Source of the DNA: DATHRK01 sp035465395 | GTDB taxonomy: Bacteria; Gemmatimonadota; Gemmatimonadetes; Longimicrobiales; RSA9 | NCBI GenBank assembly: GCA_035465395.1 | Contig: DATHRK010000066.1 | Coordinates: 1-40,721 of the forward strand | DNA: 40,721 nucleotides | Direction: 5' to 3' | In this document: piece after piece, positions 19,628-28,300 of the stretch | Layout: each line of letters begins with the position of its first letter | Position numbering within the stretch: the stretch's first letter is position 1 | Made by a program: the position numbers and the translations under genes | The notes under the pieces: generated by a model | Told to the model about the DNA's origin: nothing | The model's database searches: none | What the model saw: only the letters and a program-made list of their open reading frames with translations

Positions 19628-20245
19628 CTACTCCCTCACGACCCGGTTCCACCACGCGAACCACTCCCGCAGCGCGGCCACCAGTATCAGGTTGCAAGCC
19701 GCCAGCGCGGCCACGACGAGAGCCCTGGACGTTCCGGCCGCGAGCGCGCCCGCCACGCCCGAGAGCCCCACGAGCCCGAGCAGGAATGTCAGCCTGCGCC
19801 GCGGCATCGAGCGCATCACCGTGAGGTTCTCGGGCCGCCGCGCGGCGACCCCGGTGTTGGAATGCGAGACGAACGCGCCGAAGCCGAACCCGACGGCGAC
19901 CATCGAACAGAACGCCGTGAAGCTGCCGGGGCCTATGAAGCCGATGGCGACGAACTGCATGAGCCCCACGCTGAAGGCGGCGGCGAAATCGAACGCCCGT
20001 AGCACCCATTGGGCGAGCGTCACCAGGAGCGTGTAGCTGACCCACCCGTAGAAGATCGTCAGGACCAGCAGGACCACCTCCAGCCAGACGATCACCGCAT
20101 CCGCGCTCAACGCGAACGCCGGTCGCACCGCGACCACCCGCGCGACCAGCACCTCCAGCGCGATCGCCTGCACGACGCTGACCAGCGTGAGGTACACTGC
20201 GGGGAACTGCGTGAGCGCTTTTTCCCGGGGCGTAGGCTCGTGCAC
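19628..20245 (-). CDS. Polytopic inner-membrane protein of unknown function
   Basis: A 205-residue protein with about five to six hydrophobic helices: residues ~14-35, 45-70 (VIVWLEVVLLVLTIFYGWVSY), 88-110, 110-127, 152-170 and 173-195. No catalytic motif or transporter signature was recognised. The GTG start at 20245 gives MHEPTPREKALTQFP before the first helix; the Shine-Dalgarno sequence is weak. It is divergent from the kor-rnf operon, sharing a ~300-bp upstream region, and convergent with the multicopper oxidase. I have no basis for a function. Hydrophobicity and length make it a credible gene rather than a shadow frame. Confidence 0.6.
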   Translation of the reverse strand: MHEPTPREKALTQFPAVYLTLVSVVQAIALEVLVARVVAVRPAFALSADAVIVWLEVVLLVLTIFYGWVSYTLLVTLAQWVLRAFDFAAAFSVGLMQFVAIGFIGPGSFTAFCSMVAVGFGFGAFVSHSNTGVAARRPENLTVMRSMPRRRLTFLLGLVGLSGVAGALAAGTSRALVVAALAACNLILVAALREWFAWWNRVVRE

Positions 20246-20541
20246 GTCGTTGGGCTCAGGGCGGCGGTATCACCGCGGATCACCGTGGCCGCCGGGCCCT
20301 CGGCATCGCTGCCGCGGCTCCGGCAGGTGGGCGCGGGGAAGCTGGGATGCCGTCTCGGAGGCTGCAAGCGCGGTGCTCGCATGTATAGGGGATTTCCCTA
20401 CCCCTTGCCAGAGGAATCCCCCCGATGGGGCCACGATCGCCCGACAGCCTCCCGCCGCTCAGGGAGGTATCGTGGGTACGACGGCCTGCCACGTCATCGG
20501 ACCGGCGGCCGCGCCCATCCTGCGCTGGGGAGGGCAAAACG
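20246..20541 (+). promoter_or_regulatory. Upstream region of the kor-rnf operon
   Basis: This spacer contains an inverted repeat TAGGG-GATTT-CCCTA (20386-20400) inside an AT-richer island (TGTATAGGGGATTTCCCTA) that stands out from the surrounding GC-rich DNA; it could be an operator or part of a promoter. A strong Shine-Dalgarno sequence GGGGAGGG (20527-20534) precedes the GTG at 20542 and decides the korA start over an ATG at 20425 that would add a non-conserved Arg/Pro-rich leader. Confidence 0.4.
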
Positions 20542-22467
20542 GTGGCTGTGAAGCTCGAAACGCTCGGACCGGAGCGCGAATCCGGCCGGGGAGGCGCCGA
20601 GGTGCGCGTTCTGACGCGCTCGGATCACTCCGTGGAGATCGTATCCGATGCGGGCGAGGGCGCGCAGAAGTGCGGCCAGATCTTCGGCGCCGTGAGCGCC
20701 AAGATGGGCAACGGCGTCTGGACCGTGGAGATCATCCCCGCCGAGGTCGAACCCCCTCCCCGCAACCCGGCCGGCGCCTCCGGGATCCGGATCCGGCTGG
20801 GTGATCGCCCGGTCACAAACTGGGGAGACGAAACGGATCTGGTCGTGGCGTTCAACGAGCAGGTCCTGCTGGGCCGGCACCGCCTCAACGCCCTGAGGGA
20901 AGGCGCCACGGTGTTGCTGGAGAACATGTGGGCGACCCACCCCGACGAGCGGATCCGCGCCGAGTGGGCGGAGGCCCTCGGGGAGCTCACCGGGGCAGGG
21001 TACCGCATCGTCGAAGTGCCCATGGAAGAGCAGTGCCTGACCGTGGTGGAGAGCGCCCGTAAAGGCAAGAACATGTTCGCCCTGGGCCTGCTCTGTTGGA
21101 TCTTCGAGCGCGACCTCGACCGGGTGCGCGAACAGATCCGCCACGCCTTCAGGACGAAGGCCAACGTCGAGGAGATCTACGAGGTCAACGCGCGGCTGCT
21201 GCAGCTCGGCTACGCGTGGGCGGCCGACAACCTCGACTGGCGCATCGACGTCCCCACGATGGAGTCCAGCGGGGACGCGGTGGTGATGAACGGGAACGAA
21301 GCCGTGGCGCTCGGCGCCATCGCCGCCGGCATGGAGCTGGCCGCCATGTATCCCATCACCCCCGCCACCTCGGTCTCGCACCACCTGGGCGAGGTCTTCG
21401 AGCGCTTCGGCGGGATCGTCCATCAGGCGGAGGACGAGATCGCGGCGGCCGGCGTGGCGATCGGCGGCTCGTACTCGGGACGCACCGCGTTCACGATCAC
21501 GTCGGGGCCCGGCCTGGCCCTCAAGACGGAGTTTCTCGGCCTCGCGGTCATGACCGAGACCCCGCTGGTGCTGGTGGACGTGCAGCGCGGCGGGCCGAGC
21601 ACCGGGCTTCCGACCAAGGTCGAGCAGTCGGACCTCCTGGCGGCGCTCTTCGGACAGCCGGGCGACGCGCCCAAGATCGTCATCGCCCCGGCGACCATCG
21701 AGGAGTGTTTCACGGTCATGATCACCGCGCGCCGGCTGGCCGAGGCCTTCCGGTGCGTCGTCATGGTCCTGACCGACGCGAACCTCGCGACCGGCGTGGC
21801 ACCCTTCCGACGTCCCGAGCCCCGGCCCGAATGGCAGGCGCCGCCTCCCGATCTCAGTCCGGTCCCCGACGGAGTGCGCCCCTTCGACTGGGACCCGGAG
21901 ACGGGGCTGTCCGAGCGCTTCATCCCCGGCCGGCCAGGGGGGATGCACACGGTGACCGGATTGGCGCACGACGAAGCGAGCAAGGTCGCCTACGATTCCG
22001 CCATCAACCAGCGCGCGAGCGCGGCGCGGAGCCGCAAGCTCCTTGCGTTCCAGAGCACGCTGGAACCGCCGCCCCTCCACGGCGACAGCGAGGGCGACCT
22101 GCTGATCGTGGGCTGGGGCAGCACGCAGGGCGCGATCGAGGAGGCGGTGGACCGCGCGAGGGCCGACGGATGGAAGGTCTCGTCGACCCATCTGCATTTC
22201 CTCTCACCCCTTCCTCCGGGCCTGGCCGAGCTGTGCTCGGGCTTCGGCAAGGTCATGACCGTCGAGATCAACTACTCCGACCGGAAGGGCGACCCCTGGG
22301 TCAGCGAGGAGAACCGCCGGAGGGGCCAGCTCGCCTGGCTGCTCAGGGCGCATACGCTCTGCGACGTGGACTGCTGGACGCGCGTGCTCGGCGAGCCGTT
22401 GCGACCGGGCGCCATCGTGAAGGCCATCGAGGAGCACCTTTCCGAGCGCACAGGAAGCGGCTCATGA
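20542..22467 (+). CDS. korA: 2-oxoglutarate:ferredoxin oxidoreductase, fused gamma-alpha subunit (KorA)
   Basis: Large subunit of an alpha-beta type 2-oxoacid:ferredoxin oxidoreductase that oxidatively decarboxylates 2-oxoglutarate to succinyl-CoA and reduces ferredoxin. Residues ~30-200 are the gamma domain (SDAGEGAQKCGQIFGAV, then PVTNWGDETDLVVAFNEQ). The alpha domain begins near residue 247, with NGNEAVALGAIAAG, the YPITPATS motif (Y270, T273), ITSGPGLALKTEFLGLAVMT and DVQRGGPSTGLPTKVEQSD, which is characteristic of KorA/OforA proteins. The 641-residue length fits the fused class. The stop overlaps korB by ATGA. It is the first gene of a 14-gene unit. Preference for 2-oxoglutarate is inferred from family resemblance; other 2-oxoacids remain possible. 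Confidence 0.9.
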   Translation: MAVKLETLGPERESGRGGAEVRVLTRSDHSVEIVSDAGEGAQKCGQIFGAVSAKMGNGVWTVEIIPAEVEPPPRNPAGASGIRIRLGDRPVTNWGDETDLVVAFNEQVLLGRHRLNALREGATVLLENMWATHPDERIRAEWAEALGELTGAGYRIVEVPMEEQCLTVVESARKGKNMFALGLLCWIFERDLDRVREQIRHAFRTKANVEEIYEVNARLLQLGYAWAADNLDWRIDVPTMESSGDAVVMNGNEAVALGAIAAGMELAAMYPITPATSVSHHLGEVFERFGGIVHQAEDEIAAAGVAIGGSYSGRTAFTITSGPGLALKTEFLGLAVMTETPLVLVDVQRGGPSTGLPTKVEQSDLLAALFGQPGDAPKIVIAPATIEECFTVMITARRLAEAFRCVVMVLTDANLATGVAPFRRPEPRPEWQAPPPDLSPVPDGVRPFDWDPETGLSERFIPGRPGGMHTVTGLAHDEASKVAYDSAINQRASAARSRKLLAFQSTLEPPPLHGDSEGDLLIVGWGSTQGAIEEAVDRARADGWKVSSTHLHFLSPLPPGLAELCSGFGKVMTVEINYSDRKGDPWVSEENRRRGQLAWLLRAHTLCDVDCWTRVLGEPLRPGAIVKAIEEHLSERTGSGS

Positions 22468-23432
22468 CTGACAACCTCGTTTTCGGTGGCGGCTGCTCGC
22501 TGCTCGCGCTGGGACGCGACGACGAGCGCGTGTTCTCGATGAGCGACTACGAAGGCCCGGTCGCGCGCTGGTGCTCCGGCTGCGGCGACCATTCCGTCCT
22601 CACGGCGGCCCGCAAACTCCTCGCGGCGGAGCAGCTCAGGCCCGAGGCCACGGTGTTCATCAGCGGGATCGGGTGCTCGAGCCGCTTCCCGCACTACCTG
22701 AAGACGTACGGCTTCCACGGCATCCACGGACGGGCCCTGCCGGTGGCCACGGGCGTGAAGCTCGCGCGGCCCGAGCTGGACGTCTTCGTCGTGATGGGGG
22801 ACGGCGACTGCATCTCCATCGGAGCCGCGCACTGGATCCACGCGACGCGCTACAACGTGGACATGGTGGCGCTGCTGTTGGACAACAACATCTACGGTCT
22901 CACCAAGAAGCAGACCTCGCCCACGACGCCCCAGGGATACCGGACCAATACGCAGCCGCGCGGGAGCTACCTGCCGGCCATGAACCCGCTGGAGGCCACG
23001 CTGGGCGTGACCAACGCGTCTTTCGTCGCCCAGACCGCCGAGTGGCTGCCGGCCCACCTGTCGGCGACCCTCGAGGCGGCGTACCACCACCGCGGGTTCG
23101 CCTTCGTGAGGATCCTCCAGCGCTGCCCGCACTTCACGCCGGATCTCTACGGCGACGCGGTCAAGGACCCCTCCCGCGTGGAGCTGCTGCTCCACGACGA
23201 TGGGATCCGGGTGCCACAGCTCGAAGGCATGTTCAAGCACACGCTCCCGCACGACCCCGCCGACCTGGACGCAGCGCGCCGCCTGGCCGAGCCCATGGAC
23301 GTGATCCGCCTGGGGTTGTTCTTCCGCGACGAGAGCCGTCCACGCTACGAGGAGACGCGGCACCTGTCGCGTCGCTCCGGAACCGAGAAGATGTCCATCC
23401 TGAGCGAGGAGCTGGATCGGTATGCCGTCTGA
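22464..23432 (+). CDS. korB: 2-oxoglutarate:ferredoxin oxidoreductase, beta subunit (KorB)
   Basis: ThDP-binding subunit partnering KorA. The 322-residue protein shows the cluster cysteines WCSGCGDH and GIGCSSRFPHYL, plus a later Cys in ILQRCPHF. It also has the ThDP/Mg motif GDGD (D113, with ISIGAAHWIHATRYNVD after it) and DNNIYGLTKKQTSPTT. It lacks a separate ferredoxin (delta) domain, so the enzyme would carry a single [4Fe-4S] cluster, like the simpler alpha-beta OGORs, several of which tolerate air. The ATG at 22464 overlaps the korA stop. In denitrifying aromatic degraders such as Thauera, KorAB reduces the ferredoxin used by benzoyl-CoA reductase (known biology). That role is relevant here because of the Had-like gene at the right edge. 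Confidence 0.92.
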   Translation: MTDNLVFGGGCSLLALGRDDERVFSMSDYEGPVARWCSGCGDHSVLTAARKLLAAEQLRPEATVFISGIGCSSRFPHYLKTYGFHGIHGRALPVATGVKLARPELDVFVVMGDGDCISIGAAHWIHATRYNVDMVALLLDNNIYGLTKKQTSPTTPQGYRTNTQPRGSYLPAMNPLEATLGVTNASFVAQTAEWLPAHLSATLEAAYHHRGFAFVRILQRCPHFTPDLYGDAVKDPSRVELLLHDDGIRVPQLEGMFKHTLPHDPADLDAARRLAEPMDVIRLGLFFRDESRPRYEETRHLSRRSGTEKMSILSEELDRYAV

Positions 23433-24450
23433 AACCGCCGCCGACACACGGGTTACGGAGGCGCTCGGCCCGTCGCGCGACGTCTTCCGCTCGACCGTGG
23501 TCACGTTCCTGGAGGAGCTCCGCGGGATGCTGGCCGACGCCGCGGGCTCGGACCGGGACCGGGCGCGCGCGTTGGCCGCCGAGCTCGGGCCCTTCGCCGC
23601 CGGCCGCGTGGACCCCGAGCGATTGGCTCGCGTTCTCGGCCCGGGGCGGCCACTCGGGGCCGACGCGGTGAGCGTGGTGGAGCGGGCGCTGGAGGTCGTG
23701 GCCGCTGCCGCCCAGGACGGCGCCGGCAAGCGGTCCGTCGAGGTCGTAGTACCCTCCGGGGCGGACCTGCGCGACGCCGTGCGCGATGCGCTCGTGCGCG
23801 CCGGCAGGGTGTTCGGCGCGGCGAGGGCCGCGGACCTCGCGCGCACCGGCAACTTCCGCCCGCGGGAGCACGACGATCTGTTCGAGGGGCTCCCGCTGCG
23901 GAGCTGGACGCGGCGCGAGCTCCAGGTCGCGCCGCCGCTGGTCGCGCGCGTGAGCGCCGCAGATCTGCGGCCCGCGGGGCTCGCCGACTTCCTGGAAGGC
24001 AATCAGAAGATCGTCCTCCTGGTGGAGGGGACGCCCGCGCCGCCCGCGGCGACCGCGCGGCTGCTCACGCCGGGCGTCATGGTGATCCAGACCGACGACC
24101 CGACCGCGCTCGACGCGCTCGGGCACTACCCCGGTCCGGGCCTGGCGGCGGTCTTCCAGCCCGGAGCCGACGTCGTCCACTTCGTCCACGATCCCCGCGG
24201 CGGCAGCCTGCCCTGGGAGCGGATCTCCCTGAGCGCAGAGCCCGACGAGATCCGCCGGGGCTTCGCCGGTCAGCGCTGGAGGGAACCGAGCTGGTCCTCC
24301 GATCTGGAGCATCTGCTCGCGCTCGCCGCCGCGCCGGCGGGCGCCGACGTGGGGCTCGCACAGCAGGCGGCCGGCGAGCCCCCCGCCACCTCCGCGGACC
24401 GACTGGCGGCGTGGCTGCTGGCGCGGAGCGACCTGGACGAGCGCGGCTGA
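23422..24450 (+). CDS. Unknown 342-residue protein embedded in the kor-rnf operon
   Basis: I do not recognise this protein. It starts 11 bp before the korB stop and ends 10 bp before rnfB, so it is clearly a member of the unit. It has no cysteine, no signal peptide and no membrane helix, which argues against an Fe-S or membrane subunit. The N-terminal ~150 residues are helical and Ala/Arg/Glu-rich (STVVTFLEELRGMLADAAG), followed by a compact alpha/beta-looking part at ~155-290 (QKIVLLVEGTPAPP, TPGVMVIQTDDPTALDALGHY, HFVHDPRGGSLPWERISLS). An assembly, docking or regulatory factor for the oxidoreductases is possible but unsupported. Codon use and translational coupling show it is real. Confidence 0.75.
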   Translation: MPSETAADTRVTEALGPSRDVFRSTVVTFLEELRGMLADAAGSDRDRARALAAELGPFAAGRVDPERLARVLGPGRPLGADAVSVVERALEVVAAAAQDGAGKRSVEVVVPSGADLRDAVRDALVRAGRVFGAARAADLARTGNFRPREHDDLFEGLPLRSWTRRELQVAPPLVARVSAADLRPAGLADFLEGNQKIVLLVEGTPAPPAATARLLTPGVMVIQTDDPTALDALGHYPGPGLAAVFQPGADVVHFVHDPRGGSLPWERISLSAEPDEIRRGFAGQRWREPSWSSDLEHLLALAAAPAGADVGLAQQAAGEPPATSADRLAAWLLARSDLDERG

Positions 24451-24460
24451 GCGGACGCCC

Positions 24461-25366
24461 GTGATCGCCCCCGGCGCTGTCCTCGGATCGGCCGCCATTC
24501 TGGGCGGCGTGGGGCTCACCTTCGGGATCCTCATCGCGCTGGCGAACGCGCGCCTGAAGGTCTGGGAGGACCCTCGCATCGAGGGCGTGAACGCGCTGCT
24601 CCCCGGCGCCAACTGCGGGGCCTGCGGGTTCGCCGGGTGCCGGGCGTTCGCGGAGGCGGTCATTCGCGGGGAGACTCCCCCGGCCACGTGCACCGTCATG
24701 AGCGAGGGGGAACGCGAGGAGGTGGCCGGCTACCTGGGCGTGGACGCTGGCGAGGCCGACCGCCGGGTCGCGCGTCTGCTGTGCGCCGGGGCCGCCGACG
24801 TCGCGCCGTGGAAGGCCGACTACGTGGGGATCGAGAGCTGCGCCGCGGCCGCCGCGGTGAGCGGGGGAGGGAAGGGCTGCCCCTGGGGGTGCCTGGGCCT
24901 TGGTGACTGCGCCGTCTCGTGCGACTTCGAGGCCATCGCGATGAGCCCGCTCGGGCTCCCCGTGGTGACGCCCGAGCTCTGCACCGCGTGCGAGGACTGC
25001 GTCGAGGCGTGTCCCCTGGACCTGTTCGTCGTCATGCCCATGGACCACCACCTCGTGGTGCAGTGCAGGAGCCTGCTGGAGGGCGACGAGGCCGAGTCCG
25101 TCTGCTCCGTGGCGTGCAACGCGTGCCGCCGGTGCGTCCAGGACGCCCCGGACGGCCTGATCGACATGGTGGACGGACTCGCGGTCGTGAACTACGAGCG
25201 CATCGAGCTGGAGAATCCCGGGGTCGTCGAGCGGTGCCCGACGGGAGCCATCGTCTGGCTGGAGGGACGTCAGTTCCCGGCCATCGGTAGCCCGGTCGAG
25301 CCGGAGCTTGCGTACGCGGCGCGGGAGCCAGCGCTCGCGACGGCGGTGGAAGGGGGTCGAGCATGA
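24461..25366 (+). CDS. rnfB: Rnf complex subunit B (membrane-anchored polyferredoxin)
   Basis: Electron-entry subunit of the ion-translocating ferredoxin:NAD+ oxidoreductase. Residues ~5-27 form one membrane helix. Next comes the Fe-S domain typical of RnfB, NCGACGFAGC (C52, C55, C60) plus C77. The C-terminal half is cysteine-rich ferredoxin sequence: GCPWGCLGLGDCAVSC, then CTACEDCVEACPLDL, CSVACNACRRC and ERCPTGAIVW, sufficient for several [4Fe-4S] clusters, as in clostridial-type RnfB. GTG start at 24461. The stop overlaps the giant PFOR-like gene (ATGA). Unusually, rnfB is separated from the rest of rnf by that 5-kb gene; in most operons rnfB is next to rnfA or rnfC. Confidence 0.93.
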   Translation: MIAPGAVLGSAAILGGVGLTFGILIALANARLKVWEDPRIEGVNALLPGANCGACGFAGCRAFAEAVIRGETPPATCTVMSEGEREEVAGYLGVDAGEADRRVARLLCAGAADVAPWKADYVGIESCAAAAAVSGGGKGCPWGCLGLGDCAVSCDFEAIAMSPLGLPVVTPELCTACEDCVEACPLDLFVVMPMDHHLVVQCRSLLEGDEAESVCSVACNACRRCVQDAPDGLIDMVDGLAVVNYERIELENPGVVERCPTGAIVWLEGRQFPAIGSPVEPELAYAAREPALATAVEGGRA

Positions 25367-28300
25367 GCATGCAGAAGGCGACGTCGACCGGTGCGGGCGC
25401 GGTCCGGTATCCGGGCATTCCGGTGGCCGTGGACGGCTCCGAGGCCGTCGTGCACGCGGAGACACTCGCCTCCGAGGCCGCCGGCGCATACCCCATCACG
25501 CCGTCCACGCAGATGGGCGAAGGCTGGGCCGTCGCCGTGGCGCAGGGGCGGACCAACGCGTACGGCCGGAGACTGATCTTCTTCGAGCCGGAGGGAGAGC
25601 ACGCCGCGGCCGGGGTCACCGCGGGGATGAGCATGGTGGGGCTGCGCTCCACGAACTTCTCCAGCGGGCAGGGGATCGCGTACATGCACGAGTCGCTGTA
25701 CGCGGCCGCGGGCAAGCGGCTCACCTACGTGCTGAACGTGGCCGCGCGGGCCATGACCAAGCACGCCCTGAACGTCCACGCAGGCCACGACGACTACCAC
25801 GCCGTGGACGACACCGGCTTCTTCCAGCTCTTCGCGAAGGACGTCCAGGAGATCGCCGACTTCACCCTGATCGCGCACCGCATCGCAGAGCTCGGCCTCA
25901 CGCCGGGGATCAGCGCTCAGGACGGCTTCCTGACGAGCCACGTCATCGAGACCGTGCTCCTGCCCGAGCCCGAGCTCGTCCGGGAATACCTGGGAGATCC
26001 CTCCGACACGATCGAGTCTCCCACGCCGGCGCAGCGCCTCGTCTTCGGAGAGACCCGGCGCAGGATCCCGGAGCTGTTCGACCTGGATTACCCGGCGCTG
26101 TTGGGATCGGTGCAGAACCAGGACGCGTACGCGCAGGGAGTCGCGGCCCAGCGCCCGTTCTACTTCGACCACATCCGCGAGCTGACCGACCGCGCGTTCG
26201 ACGAGTACGCCGCGCTCACGGGACGCCGCTACGCGCGCGTCCAGGGCCACCGAACCGAGGACGCGGACTACGTGCTGGTGGGCCAGGGCACGGTGGTCGC
26301 GAACGCCGAGGCCGTCGCCGATTACCTGAGGGAGACCGAGGGGCTCAAGGTGGGCGTGCTCAACGTGAGCATGTTCCGACCCTTCCCGTGCGACCTGGTC
26401 TCGCGGCACCTGGCGGGCAAGAGCGGGGTGGTGGTGCTGGAGCGGGTGGACCAGCCGCTGGCGGCCGATGCCCCCCTGCTGCGCGAGATCCGGACTGCGA
26501 TGGGGCAGGCCACGGAGAACCACCGGGCCGCGCGTGCGACGAAGCGGCTCCGGTTCTCCGGCGCGGACCCGGATCCGGTGACGCTGCCGTACCCCGGCGT
26601 GGCCTGCGTCGCGGCGGACGATGTCCCCGATTTCTATTCCGCCGGCTTCGGCTTCGGGAGCCGTGACCTGCAGCCGGGGGACCTCGTCGCGGCGGTGCGC
26701 AACCTCCTCCCGGGCGGCCGTGGCCGGCGCCAGTACTACCTGGGCGTGGACTTCATCAGGCGCGGCACGCGCCTGCCCAAGCTCCAGATCTGGCAGGAGC
26801 AACTCCAGGACGCGTATCCCGACATCGCCGAGCGGGCCTTGGAGTCGGCGGGCGACTTCAACCTGCTTCCCGCGGACACGCTCAGTCTGCGCATCCACTC
26901 GGTGGGAGGCTGGGGCGCGATCACGACGGGGAAGAACCTGGGCCTCACCGCGTTCGAGCTGTTCGGCCTGCACGTCAAGGCGAATCCCAAATACGGGTCG
27001 GAGAAGAAGGGCCAGCCAACGACCTTCTACGCGACGCTGTCGCGCGAGAGGGTCCGCCTCAACGCCGAGCTCAAGCACGTGAACGTCGTGTTGAGTCCCG
27101 ACGGAAACGTGTTCCGCCACTCCAACCCGCTTGCGGGGATCGAGCCCGGTGGCGTGTTCGTGATACAGAGCGATCAGGAGCCCGCCGAGGTCTGGCGCAC
27201 CCTGCCCGATCACGCCCGGCGCACCATCACCGAGAAGGGGATCCGCGTGTGGGCGCTCGACGGGTTCGGCATCGCCAGCGAGGAGGCGACCGACCCCGAG
27301 CTCCGGTATCGGATGCAGGGCGCGGCGTTCATGGGCGCGTTCTTCCGTGCATCCCCTCTCCTGGAGCGGGAAGGGATGGACGAGGAGGCGCTGTTCGAGG
27401 GAATCCGCGAGCGTCTCGAGGCGAAGTTCGGCAGCAAGGGGCAGCAGGTCGTCGACGACAACTACCGGGTCATCAGGCGGGGTTGGACGGAGGCGAGGAC
27501 GGTGCCGACGGAGGGCACGGGGGCAGGGGACTCCGCGACCGCGGCGCCGGGCGCGCGTTTGCCGGTGATCATGAGCGCGCCGGACGCGGCGCCGGGCCTC
27601 GGCGACCCGGGTCGCTTCTTCGAGCAGGTGTGCTCCCTCTGCGCCGTCCGCCAGGACGGCATCGCCGATCCCTTCGCCGCCATCGGCGTCATCCCCGCGG
27701 CCACGAGCGCGGTACGGGACATGACCGACATCCGCTTCGAGGTCCCCGACTTCGTCGCGGAGCGGTGCACGGGCTGCAGCCAGTGCTGGATCCAGTGCCC
27801 GGACGCGGCCATTCCGGGGCTCGTCAACACCGTCGAGGACCTCATCGACCACGCGGTGCGGCATACCGCCAACGGCGCCTCCAACGCGCGCATCCGGCAG
27901 GTGCAGAAGCACCTGGCGAAGGAGACCCGCAAGGTCCTCGAAGCGGTCGAGTTCACCACCTTCGGCGACGCGCTGAAGACCGCGTACGGCAGCCTGGTGG
28001 AGCGCCTCGGGTGGGACGCCGGCAGGCGCGCGGAGCTCGACGGCGACTTCGCCCGCGTCTACTCGCTCGTGAGCGATTTCCCGCTCGCCCGAACGGTGCC
28101 CTTCTGGGACGTGCCCGAGAGGAAGGAGAAGGGCGCGGGGGGGCTTCTTTCGGTCACCATCAACCCGGAGGCGTGCAAGGGCTGCAACATCTGCGTGGAC
28201 GTGTGCCCCGAGGACGCGCTCGTCACGGTGCGCCAGGACGAAGGGATCGTCGAGCGCCTGCGCCGCAACTGGGACTTCTGGGAGGCCCTCCCGGACACCG

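Noticed and set aside
20425..20541. Longer KorA N-terminus from the ATG at 20425
   Set aside because: The extra residues are Arg/Pro/Ser-rich and not gamma-domain-like; GGGGAGGG places the start at the GTG at 20542.
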